The position numbers and the translations under genes are program-made. A stretch of 64,000 nucleotides of DNA from Planctomycetota bacterium (GTDB taxonomy: Bacteria; Planctomycetota; Phycisphaerae; Phycisphaerales; Zrk34), in assembly GCA_016125255.1 (NCBI GenBank), contig WGMD01000009.1:274976-338975 (forward strand), written 5' to 3'. The notes beneath the pieces are model-generated. The model ran no database searches and was not told where the DNA came from. It saw only the letters and a list, made by a program, of their open reading frames with translations. How positions within the stretch are numbered: the first letter of the stretch is position 1; each line of letters begins with the position of its first letter. Positions 56,429-64,000 of the stretch are shown here, piece by piece.

Positions 56429-58159
56429 TCATCCCCCAAGCTTCTCCTTGCTCGGCGGGCGGACGAAATGGACGATCAGGGCCAGTCCCGCGAACACGCC
56501 CACCGCCCCGAGGCCGACCCAGTGCGTCTTGGACCACACCGAGTACATGCTGCCGACGAGTGCCAACCCGATCGCGATGATCATCAGCAGGTTCCACGCC
56601 AGCCGCTTGCCCCCGCGCGGCATGAAGTCGCCCATCAGCGTCCGGTTGTTCATCATGGCGAAGAACGTGATGTACGCAATCGGCAATAGCACCATGCCGA
56701 ACACGCTCGTCGGCACGGCCAGCCAGAACTTGGCATCCCCCTGAAAGACGAACGGCCCCATCGCGCCGCTGAGCCCCGCCAGCGCGCAACCGAATCGGTG
56801 CATCCATCCGCCTTGCTCATACCCGAGCATCTCGCACATGACAAATCCGTTGATGAGCATCAGAATGATGATCGTCGACACCGCCATGCCCAGCACGCCG
56901 ACGCCGAACACGAGCTGCGCGACATTGTGTCCCGTCAACGGCTCCAGCGCCCCCGCCAGATCGAATGAATCGCGCGTCACCAGCATCGCCGCCACGCGCC
57001 GATCCGCCTCCGGCATCTTGCCGATCGTCGTCTTCTTCAGGTCCGCCGTGATCATGACATTGGCCTGCTGATTCAGCTCGAACGTCGCGCGCCCGTCCAT
57101 CAGCTTGTCGAACGAGCTTTGAAGATTCGCCGGCGCGACAATGGCTTTGCCGCTCGCGTCCAATTCACCCAGCAGCCCGGGCGCGGGCGTGACATGGAAC
57201 TGCGACGCCGACGCGATGACGACGCAACTGATCGCCAGCACGAACGGAATGAATAGCCCCGTCGAAAGGTCGAAAATCGCCAGACCCCGAAAGTCGCGGT
57301 CCCATCCTTTTTTGAGCATCGAGTACGGCAGCAGGAACGTCATGTTGATGCCGACGGCCGTCGCCGCGGCGGTGATCATCACATCGCGCTGCTGCGAGAC
57401 GATCAGGTCGTGCCAGTAGCCCGCGTACGCGCCGGTCGCTTCGAGGATCGGCCCCCATGTCGGCGCCGGCTCGCTGAGCAGCTTGAAATTCGGGATGAAC
57501 CCGCTGAACACGTTGCCCCAGTCCAGCGTGCTGCGAAGCTCGAACACGACGCCGAAGAAACAGAGCACCACGACGCCGACCATGATTTTGAGGATCGTGT
57601 CGAAGACCTTGATGCCCCATCCGCCGGCGTTGTAGAACCAGACGATCGTGAACGAGACGACGAACAGGATTGCGATGCAGACGAGTTTGCCGGTCGGGTC
57701 TGGCAGGGCGTTCGTGCCCAGCGCGTGCGGCGCGAGGTTCTGCTGCATCGCGGCCGTGCCCAGCGCGAACTGCGGCATGCACCAGACCATATTCGCCATC
57801 ATCGTGGCGATGGCCCATCCCCATCCGAGCACGGGGTTGACATGCGAATTGATCGCGCGGAACGGGCGTTCGCCGGTGCTGAGCGTCACGTAGCCGATGG
57901 CTGAGAGCATGATCACGCCGAGGATCATGGCCAGGGGTTGAAGCCACATCAGACTGAACCCCGCCAGGACGCCGAGGTAGAGACTGCCCGCCAGCGATCC
58001 GCCGCCGAGCGTGATGGCGCTTTGAAGCCAGCCGGGGCCGGAGAGTTTGACGAACGCGCCGATCAGGGCGACCGGCCCGCGCTGGCGCGCGTCGGCGAGG
58101 AATTGTCGGTCCTGTTGAACTTTCGGGTCGATCGCCGGCGGCGTGGGGCTGTCAGTCAT
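56429..58159 (-). CDS. Nramp-like membrane transporter without the canonical metal motifs
   Basis: The 576-residue protein has 11-12 helices and the overall layout of Nramp family carriers. Where Nramp proteins have DPGN in helix 1 this protein has LGGGSLAGS, and the helix-6 MPH motif is replaced by NMTFLLPYS. These residues bind the divalent metal in Nramp, so the substrate is probably different. A large insert of about 80 residues lies between helices 7 and 8. A paralogue is encoded divergently at 58308. Confidence 0.75.
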   Translation of the reverse strand: MTDSPTPPAIDPKVQQDRQFLADARQRGPVALIGAFVKLSGPGWLQSAITLGGGSLAGSLYLGVLAGFSLMWLQPLAMILGVIMLSAIGYVTLSTGERPFRAINSHVNPVLGWGWAIATMMANMVWCMPQFALGTAAMQQNLAPHALGTNALPDPTGKLVCIAILFVVSFTIVWFYNAGGWGIKVFDTILKIMVGVVVLCFFGVVFELRSTLDWGNVFSGFIPNFKLLSEPAPTWGPILEATGAYAGYWHDLIVSQQRDVMITAAATAVGINMTFLLPYSMLKKGWDRDFRGLAIFDLSTGLFIPFVLAISCVVIASASQFHVTPAPGLLGELDASGKAIVAPANLQSSFDKLMDGRATFELNQQANVMITADLKKTTIGKMPEADRRVAAMLVTRDSFDLAGALEPLTGHNVAQLVFGVGVLGMAVSTIIILMLINGFVMCEMLGYEQGGWMHRFGCALAGLSGAMGPFVFQGDAKFWLAVPTSVFGMVLLPIAYITFFAMMNNRTLMGDFMPRGGKRLAWNLLMIIAIGLALVGSMYSVWSKTHWVGLGAVGVFAGLALIVHFVRPPSKEKLGG

Positions 58160-58307
58160 GTAGTAATTCCGTGGCGGGTGTTTGAAGGGAAGGTTGCGAC
58201 GAGTGCGTCTGACGAAAAAGTCGGTATTCGCGGACGCAGTTGTGTAGCTGCGGGGCGAGGGCTAAGATCGCCGCAAATTCGGGGCGTGTCAACCTCTGGA
58301 GGCATTC

Positions 58308-59819
58308 ATGTCAGAAACCAAGTCGGCGGGTCTACCCATGACCGCCAAGTGGGATCCGCAAAAGCTCGAAGCGGAAAGCGCGGCTCTGATCGAACTGGAG
58401 CGCAAGCCGTTCATGGAGCGCGTGCGCGGGTACTACAAGCTGACGGGACCGGCGTGGATGCAGAGCGCCATGACGCTCGGGGCCGGCAGCGCCGCGGCGT
58501 CGGTCGTGGCGGGCGCGTTCTACGGGTATCAGCTTCTTTGGGTTCAGCCCATCGCCATGATCCTCGGCGTCGCCATGATGTCCGCGCTAGCGAACATCAC
58601 GCTCACCAAGGGCGAGCGCGGCTACCTGATCGTCAAGCGCGAGCTGCATGTCAGCATCGCACTGCTCTGGGCGATCACGACCGTCGTCTCCACCGTCATC
58701 TGGCACATGGGCCAGTACGCGCTGCTCGGCGGGGCGTCGTGGGACCTGGCCAATGTCGCCGGCGTGACCAATGCCGAGGGCTCGCAGACCGCGGAGACGA
58801 TCGTCCGTTTCGCCGGCGGGCTGATCATTCTCGCCATCAACATCATGCTCACCTGGAGCTACGGGTCCAAGCCGACGGGCATCAAGCTCTACGAATCGTT
58901 CATCCGATGGATGGTGCGGATGGTGATGCTCGCGTTCCTGATCGTCGTCGCCGTGCAGACGGTCAAGGGGCGCATCGCATGGGGCGCGCTCTTCAAGGGC
59001 TTCTTCGTGCCGTCGATCCCGGATCAACCCGGTTCGATGACGACCGTGCTGGGCGCGATCGGCGCGGCGGTCGGCATCAACATGACGTTCCTCTATCCCT
59101 ACTCAATTCTCGCCAAGGGCTGGGGCAAGCATCACAAGGGGCTGGCCCAGTTCGACCTGTGCACCTCGCTGTTCATCCCGTACACGATTCTGACTTCGCT
59201 GATCATCATCGGCATGGCCAGCACGATTCACCAGCCGCCCTACGGCGTCATCGATGCGATGGGCACCAATGTCACGCCGGCGACTCTCAAACCCGTGCAG
59301 GCCGCCGCGTCGCTCCGGGACGTCCTCGGCGGGCCGATCGGACGCATCGTCTTCGACCTGGGCTTCATCGGCATGTGCTGCGGCGCGATCTCGGCGCACA
59401 TGGTCTGCTGCGGGTTCACCATCTGCGAAATGTTCGGCCTCGAATACACGCCCAAACGCTACCGCATGTTCACACTCGTCCCCGCCGTCGTGGGCATCTG
59501 GGGCGTGATGATCCCCAGCCCGATCTGGCTGCCGGTCCTCGCCTCCGCGATCGCCTTCGCCATGCTGCCCATCGCCTATGTCAGCTTCTTCATCCTCCAG
59601 AACAAACGCAGCTACCTCGGCGACGCCGTCGGCAAAGGCGGCAAACGTATCGCCTTCAACATCGTGCTGCTCATCGCCGTGATCATGTCCGTTGTCGGCT
59701 CCGCCATCAAAATCAAAGGCGGCGTCATCGACAAGATCGCAAGCTGGATGGAACCCGCACCCGCCGTCACCGCGCCGGCCGTTCCGCCGCCGCCATCGGT
59801 CGAAACCACCAAGCCCTGA
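58308..59819 (+). CDS. Nramp-like membrane transporter paralogue
   Basis: The 503-residue protein shares with the divergent neighbour the segments LTGPAWMQSAMTLGAGSAAAS, WVQPIAMILGVAMMSALANITLTKGERG, VGINMTFLYPYSILAKGW and VCCGFTICEMFG. The DPGN and MPH motifs are likewise missing. The large insert of the neighbour is shortened to about 40 residues. GGAGGCATTC precedes the ATG. A shared regulatory region of 148 bases separates the two starts. A terminator follows. Confidence 0.75.
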   Translation: MSETKSAGLPMTAKWDPQKLEAESAALIELERKPFMERVRGYYKLTGPAWMQSAMTLGAGSAAASVVAGAFYGYQLLWVQPIAMILGVAMMSALANITLTKGERGYLIVKRELHVSIALLWAITTVVSTVIWHMGQYALLGGASWDLANVAGVTNAEGSQTAETIVRFAGGLIILAINIMLTWSYGSKPTGIKLYESFIRWMVRMVMLAFLIVVAVQTVKGRIAWGALFKGFFVPSIPDQPGSMTTVLGAIGAAVGINMTFLYPYSILAKGWGKHHKGLAQFDLCTSLFIPYTILTSLIIIGMASTIHQPPYGVIDAMGTNVTPATLKPVQAAASLRDVLGGPIGRIVFDLGFIGMCCGAISAHMVCCGFTICEMFGLEYTPKRYRMFTLVPAVVGIWGVMIPSPIWLPVLASAIAFAMLPIAYVSFFILQNKRSYLGDAVGKGGKRIAFNIVLLIAVIMSVVGSAIKIKGGVIDKIASWMEPAPAVTAPAVPPPPSVETTKP

Positions 59820-59828
59820 TGCCAACAA

Positions 59829-59858
59829 AAAGGCCCAGCCGTCGCGGCTGGGCCTTTG
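59829..59858. terminator. Bidirectional intrinsic terminator
   Basis: AAGGCCCAGCC pairs with GGCTGGGCCTT around GTCGC, with AAAA before and TTTGTT after, between the Nramp-like gene (+) and the ThuA gene (-). Confidence 0.85.
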
Positions 59859-59883
59859 TTCATCGAGCATGTTGCTGCGGTGA

Positions 59884-60942
59884 TCACTGCATCTTGAAAT
59901 CGGCCGGCTTCTTGCCTTTCTGGAATCCGCCGAAGCCGAACGCGCTGGGCTTGTAATCGCCGACGAGATCGACGTTCGCCTTCGCCGGCACGTCCATGCC
60001 GAGCAGATCGTACACCGCGTTGACGATGAGGCGGCGAAGCGCTTCATTGGTCAGATCGGTCGACGCGCCCATCGTCGTGGCGAACGCCTTGCCGCTCTTG
60101 CCGCCGGGCAGTTCGTAGCTCTTGGTCCATGCGACGGGCATCATCGGATCGTTCTTCCCGCCTTCGACGGGCGTCGAGTCCGTCGGACGCATACCGTAGA
60201 ACGGGTCCTTGTCATCGAACTTGCCTTCGGTCTTGGTGACCTGGCCGAGGATGATCGGCTTGGCGTCGCCGGGCAGGGGCAAACGCACGCCGTAGACGTC
60301 GGTGGGCGTCCAGATGTCGCCGCTCTTGATGCCGTTGACGAGCGGGCTGCTTTCCGCGCCCGGCGCGATCAGGCCGCGCGTCGATTCGTGTTTGTGCGAT
60401 CCGTGATGGCTGATCCATGTTTCGCCCAGCACGAGCCGGCCGAAGCCCTGCGCCCATTCCTTGGGCTCGCCCTTGTACTGCCAGTCGTAGCGGGCGTACG
60501 TCTTGTTGCCGCCCTTGATGTTGAACGCATGCGTCGCCGTCCGCATCCCGATCACGGGTTTGCCCGCCATCAGAAAGTCGTCGATGTGCTTCATCTGATC
60601 GTCCGGCAGATCGCGGAAGCGCGTGAGGATGACCATCAGGTCCGCATCATCGAGCGCTTCGAGGCCGGGGATGTTCGAATGCTCGTTCGGATCGACTTCG
60701 CCGGTCTTGGGGTTCTGCGAGAAAACGACGGTGCAACTGAACCCCTGTTTGGCGAGAATCGCCGCCATCTCAGGCAGGCCCTCTTCGGAGCGATATTCCT
60801 CATCGCCGGCGACGAAGACGATTTTCTTGCCTTTGCCCGTGCCGTCGCCGGCTTCGTAGGTGATCCACTGATCCGCCGCGCGAAGCGAAGCGCCGCTCGT
60901 CAGCATCGCCGCGAGCATGACGATCCAGCGAAACCCGATCAT
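59884..60942 (-). CDS. ThuA-domain exported protein
   Basis: The 352-residue protein has a signal peptide (MIGFRWIVMLAAMLTSGASLRA) and a ThuA/glutamine-amidotransferase-like fold: KKIVFVAGDEEYRSEEGLPEMAAIL, DDADLMVILTRFRDLPDDQM, GKPVIGMRTATHAFN and GETWISHHGSHKH. ThuA proteins are linked to trehalose and carbohydrate metabolism, but most planctomycete members are secreted and of unknown role. Starts at 60942 and 60963 both have AAGGA-type sites; the shorter one fits the signal peptide better. The propeller/cytochrome gene lies upstream on the same strand. Confidence 0.9.
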   Translation of the reverse strand: MIGFRWIVMLAAMLTSGASLRAADQWITYEAGDGTGKGKKIVFVAGDEEYRSEEGLPEMAAILAKQGFSCTVVFSQNPKTGEVDPNEHSNIPGLEALDDADLMVILTRFRDLPDDQMKHIDDFLMAGKPVIGMRTATHAFNIKGGNKTYARYDWQYKGEPKEWAQGFGRLVLGETWISHHGSHKHESTRGLIAPGAESSPLVNGIKSGDIWTPTDVYGVRLPLPGDAKPIILGQVTKTEGKFDDKDPFYGMRPTDSTPVEGGKNDPMMPVAWTKSYELPGGKSGKAFATTMGASTDLTNEALRRLIVNAVYDLLGMDVPAKANVDLVGDYKPSAFGFGGFQKGKKPADFKMQ

Positions 60943-61047
60943 CCGCGTGAATCCTTGGCACATAAATTCCGTATCCTTTCAGTGTGAAAGACCGTTCATC
61001 AGACTGGCGGGCGCGTCATCTTATCGTGCGGTGCAATCGGTCGCACC

Positions 61048-63570
61048 TCACTTGATCTTCTGAAGCTCCTTGAAGGTCCACGGCTCGACCCTGCCCTCCG
61101 TCGCCTTGCGCGCGTCCTGCACGAGTTTCGTCGGCACCGGGTCCGCATCATTGTCCCATGTCCGCCGGACATACGTCATCACCGCGGCGATCTTCTCGTC
61201 ATCGAGCAGCGGATTGTCACGCAGCCCCGGCATCACCAGGTTCCATTCCTCTTCGTTGACCTGCACCGGACCCATCAGCCCGTTAAGCACGATGCGGGCG
61301 ATCCGCTCGGGCGGGCCCTCGGCGATCGGCGAGTCGGCCAGCGGCGGGGCGAGGCCCGCCATGCCCTTGCCGTTCACCTGATGGCAACCCACGCAGATCA
61401 TCATGTACGTCTGCTGCCCAAGCTCGTATTGCTTCTGCTGCTCCGGCGTCAGCTCCTTGACCGTCGCCCCGGCTTCGATCTTCGAGCCCGGCCAGACGAT
61501 CCAGCGATTGATCCCCGGCTGAAGCTTGACCAGTTCGTCCGCTCCAACCGGCTGCTGCGCGAGCTTCACCGCCGAACCCTTCCTGTTCGCCGACATGATC
61601 CCGTCGAGCACCGCCTTCTGACGCTGCTTGTTCTTGTCGGACGACGCCAAGGCGAGCATCTGCTGAATCTCCCCCGTGTTCTTGCGGCGGAGAATCGTCG
61701 AGGCCAACTCCTTGACCATCGCCAGCGCATTGGCGTCCTTGGCCTTCGGGTCCGCGATCAGATGCGTCAGCACCGACAACTCCGCATTGGAGAGCCCCGA
61801 CATGATCGCCGCGCGATGATTGCCACTCGTCGCTTCACGCTCGATCATGGCCACCGCTTCGTCGCTGCTCTTGGCAGCGTCCGGCAGCATCCCGAAGCTC
61901 AACAGCGCCTGCATCTTCACGCCTTCGTTTTTGTCCTTGCTGAGCTGGTCGTAGGCGGAAAGCAGTTCGTCGGCATGATCCGGCGTGATCGTGTCTTCGC
62001 TGACGCGCATCGCCGCGATTCGGACCTGCGCGTCCGCATCCTGCATCGCCGAGATCGCCGTCTTCGTGTCGATCGCGCCCATCCCTTCAAGCGTCCACAG
62101 GGCATGGATTCGACCCAGCGGCGACTTGCCCGACAGCGCCAGTTCCTTGAGCGAGGCCGCGATCGACGTGTCCTTGCGCTCCACCAGCAGGCGCTGAGCC
62201 GTGTCGCGCGTCCAGCCGTTCGCATCGCTGAGCTTGTTCACCAGTTCGGCGCTCGACGCCTTGTCGAGATTCACCGTTTCGACCGGCTTCTTGCCTTCAT
62301 CGCTGACAATGCGATAAATGCGGCCCATCCCGATGGGTTTGTCCAGCCCGCGCTCCAGAATCTGTGTCCGCAAAAACGTCGTGACGTAGATGCGATGCTG
62401 CAAAATCCCGCGGTACATGTCGACGACGTACAGACATCCGTCCGGCCCGTTGTAGCAATGCACCGGGCGGAAGCGCTCGTCGGTCGAAGCTAAAAACGCC
62501 CGCTTGCCCCATTGCTTGTCGGGATAGGTTTCCTGCGTCGCGGTGACGTTATAGCCGTCGTCCTTGATTTTGAAGTGCGAGACGATGTTCGCCGCCGGTT
62601 CGGGGATGAACGGATCGCCGACCATCGAAGAGGGAAACTGATCGCCGCGGTAGATGACCGGGCCGCAGGTGGCGGTCGTACTCTTGAGGCGTCCGTCGGC
62701 GGCGAGCGTCGACTTCATGTACCCGCGGTTGACGCCGGGATTGACGCGGATCGCCCACGTCGACTGATCCCCGATGATCCGGGCGTTGACGCCCAAGCCC
62801 GTCGGATACGCGCTGTTGCGCAGCGTGTACCAGGCGGGAATCAGATGCCCATGCAGATACGACGAATTGCTGTTGGTGAAGATGCGGCCATAATTGTCCT
62901 GCGTCACGCCCCATTGTCCCGCCGCCGGCACGTGCTGCTCGATGAGCTTGCCGTCGCGGAACTGGAAACGCGAATCGCTCTTGGCGTTGTAAAGCCAGTT
63001 GTCCAGCGCCGGCATCAGACCGTTTTCCGTGTGCTCGACCGGGCCCTGACTGCCGTACTTGTTGAACACGATTTCCTTCTGATCGCACACCAGATCGCCA
63101 TCGGTGTCGCGCGCGTACCAGATATTCGGCGGCTCCGCCACCAGCACCCCGCCCGACACGATCGAAATCGCCCGCGGCATCACCAACCCATCCAAAAACA
63201 CCGTCGATTTGTCCATCTTCCCATCGTGATCCGTGTCCTCCAGCACCACGATCCGCCCGTTCTTGACGTCCTCCCCCTTGCCGTCCACATTGGGCATGTA
63301 CCCCCGCATCTCGACGACCCAAAGCCGCCCCTCCCCGTCGAACGCCATCGCGATCGGATCCTCCACCAACGGCTCCGCGGCGACCAACTCAATATGAAAC
63401 CCCGGCGCGACTTTGAAGGTCTTCATCGCTTCCTCGGGCGAAAGCGGCGGAGCCGCCGGCACATTCATCTCGCGCCAGACCTCCGGCATCTTCTCGCCCT
63501 TGTGATCCCCACTCTGGGCCAATACGGGCGCAACACAAACCAACACGATCAGCGGGTAAAGCCATTTCAT
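61048..63570 (-). CDS. PVC-type propeller dehydrogenase with HEAT repeats and cytochrome c domain
   Basis: The 840-residue protein has a signal peptide, an N-terminal six-bladed propeller domain of the PVC membrane-bound dehydrogenase type (FKVAPGFHIELVAAEPLVEDPIAMAFDGEGRLWVVEMRGY in part), HEAT-like repeats (about residues 440-640) and a C-terminal cytochrome c domain with CVGCH (Cys726, Cys729, His730) and distal Met near 780 (VMPGL). Such proteins oxidise sugars or alcohols in the periplasm; the substrate is unknown. ATG at 63570 is chosen because AAGGAA is correctly spaced; the ATG at 63579 is too close to it. ThuA gene follows. Confidence 0.92.
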   Translation of the reverse strand: MKWLYPLIVLVCVAPVLAQSGDHKGEKMPEVWREMNVPAAPPLSPEEAMKTFKVAPGFHIELVAAEPLVEDPIAMAFDGEGRLWVVEMRGYMPNVDGKGEDVKNGRIVVLEDTDHDGKMDKSTVFLDGLVMPRAISIVSGGVLVAEPPNIWYARDTDGDLVCDQKEIVFNKYGSQGPVEHTENGLMPALDNWLYNAKSDSRFQFRDGKLIEQHVPAAGQWGVTQDNYGRIFTNSNSSYLHGHLIPAWYTLRNSAYPTGLGVNARIIGDQSTWAIRVNPGVNRGYMKSTLAADGRLKSTTATCGPVIYRGDQFPSSMVGDPFIPEPAANIVSHFKIKDDGYNVTATQETYPDKQWGKRAFLASTDERFRPVHCYNGPDGCLYVVDMYRGILQHRIYVTTFLRTQILERGLDKPIGMGRIYRIVSDEGKKPVETVNLDKASSAELVNKLSDANGWTRDTAQRLLVERKDTSIAASLKELALSGKSPLGRIHALWTLEGMGAIDTKTAISAMQDADAQVRIAAMRVSEDTITPDHADELLSAYDQLSKDKNEGVKMQALLSFGMLPDAAKSSDEAVAMIEREATSGNHRAAIMSGLSNAELSVLTHLIADPKAKDANALAMVKELASTILRRKNTGEIQQMLALASSDKNKQRQKAVLDGIMSANRKGSAVKLAQQPVGADELVKLQPGINRWIVWPGSKIEAGATVKELTPEQQKQYELGQQTYMMICVGCHQVNGKGMAGLAPPLADSPIAEGPPERIARIVLNGLMGPVQVNEEEWNLVMPGLRDNPLLDDEKIAAVMTYVRRTWDNDADPVPTKLVQDARKATEGRVEPWTFKELQKIK

Positions 63571-63632
63571 CAGCATCATTTCCTTCTTACGCGATTCGGC
63601 GGGACTCTGTGCGGGGAAACCATCTTACCCGC

Positions 63633-63926
63633 TCAAACGCCCCCCGTCCCTAATTCATTGCCCGCCCAGCCAAGGGACCATCCGCCCCGTTCAGCGACGC
63701 CGCTCGCGGCGTGCTTCTCCTCCCCACGGCGCACCACCCAATCCCCCGCGCACGCCCCCATCAACGTGCCGCACGCCCCTCGATCCTCACAAAACCCGCG
63801 TGAACCCGCACCTGCCGCTCGCACAGGCGCGCCCGTGCGCACCGCCGAGGAGACCCCGTCGCGCTCGTGCGCCCTGTTTGCAGGACTTACATCAACGCAT
63901 GCGCACACCCGCGTCCGATTTGCCAT
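63633..63926 (-). other. Open frame built on the GC-rich repeat (copy 2); probably not a real gene
   Basis: A 97-codon frame starts ATGGCAAATCGGACG. Its first 15 codons (63881-63926) match the repeat at 4437-4482; the rest is Gly/Ala/Arg-rich without a recognisable domain, ending within GCGCACCG-rich DNA. The matching copy at 4.4 kb is stopped in frame, which argues for a non-coding repeat, or for a decayed small gene family. The stretch 63571-64000 otherwise shows nothing. Confidence 0.4.
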
Positions 63927-64000
63927 CCCCGTGCGCGTTTTGCGACACCCCCATGCGATTCCCGCCGAAAAACCCGCCGCGCCATCCCGCTTTCGCGTCA

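Noticed and set aside
57938..59956. 672-codon plus-strand frame across the Nramp-like pair
   Set aside because: Arg/His-rich, overlaps the well supported gene at 58308 in another frame.
1..64000. tRNA or rRNA genes
   Set aside because: No cloverleaf-like segments with TTCGAATC/T-arm patterns or rRNA signature sequences were noticed; the GGTTCGA...TCGAACC hairpins at 1635 and 53816 belong to the RNA candidate and lack the other tRNA arms.

Overview
The window looks like a chromosomal segment of a GC-rich planctomycete, most likely of the Phycisphaerae type. The pointers are PEP-CTERM-like surface proteins, planctomycete-style pseudopilins with a C-terminal DG motif, a PVC-type propeller/cytochrome c dehydrogenase, a small Hc1 histone-like protein, sulfatase and GH110-like glycan enzymes, and futalosine-type menaquinone genes (mqnE and a UbiA-family prenyltransferase). 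The taxonomic call is inference from gene content; no rRNA or tRNA gene was found.

Layout. 1-4.35 kb: end of a LamG (probably FecR-LamG) protein, a PEP-CTERM-like protein, an intergenic structured RNA candidate, a pseudopilin and a GH110-like galactosidase. 4.4-11.2 kb: prenyltransferase, small proteins, rnhA, a large coiled-coil protein with a Wzz-like end, and mqnE. 11.2-16.5 kb: an accessory island with a transposase whose 3' end is duplicated, an AT-rich RHS tip with a possible immunity partner, a lipoprotein, and a REP-flanked RAYT gene broken by a frameshift and by a 145-bp MITE. 16.5-25 kb: secreted, PilZ, motility-like and radical SAM proteins, queA, yraN. 24.4-26.7 kb: a cobalamin-riboswitch operon encoding a PEP-CTERM protein, a pseudopilin and a lipoprotein. 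26.8-36 kb: MFS nucleoside-type permease, a ketosynthase/chain-length-factor-like pair, DUF3467, isochorismatase-like, Hc1, FabZ-like and UvrC-like proteins. 36-49 kb: small membrane proteins, an ABC ATPase, dciA, modAB, HDOD, sulfatase, rdgB, two different ferredoxin-NADP reductases and a Ser/Thr kinase. 49-54.7 kb: beta-lactamase-fold hydrolase, then ECF sigma / FecR / PEP-CTERM-like / RNA candidate / pseudopilin. 54.7-64 kb: rpsP-trmD-rplS, two divergent Nramp-like paralogues, a ThuA protein and a large propeller/HEAT/cytochrome c protein.

The main result is a recurrent module. Three times in 64 kb a C-terminally sorted surface protein gene is followed directly by a pseudopilin gene. In two cases (1.6 kb and 53.8 kb) the pair is separated by the same RNA-like element, with an identical 12-base core, matching hairpins and compensatory changes, and is preceded by a FecR-type gene (with its ECF sigma factor visible at 50.9 kb). 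In the third case the pair is controlled by a cobalamin riboswitch with a readable terminator/antiterminator switch. I do not recognise the intergenic RNA as a known riboswitch class.

The region also holds several families of palindromic intergenic repeats and a set of genes with a -10 box only 6-9 bases before the start codon, which suggests frequent leaderless transcripts.
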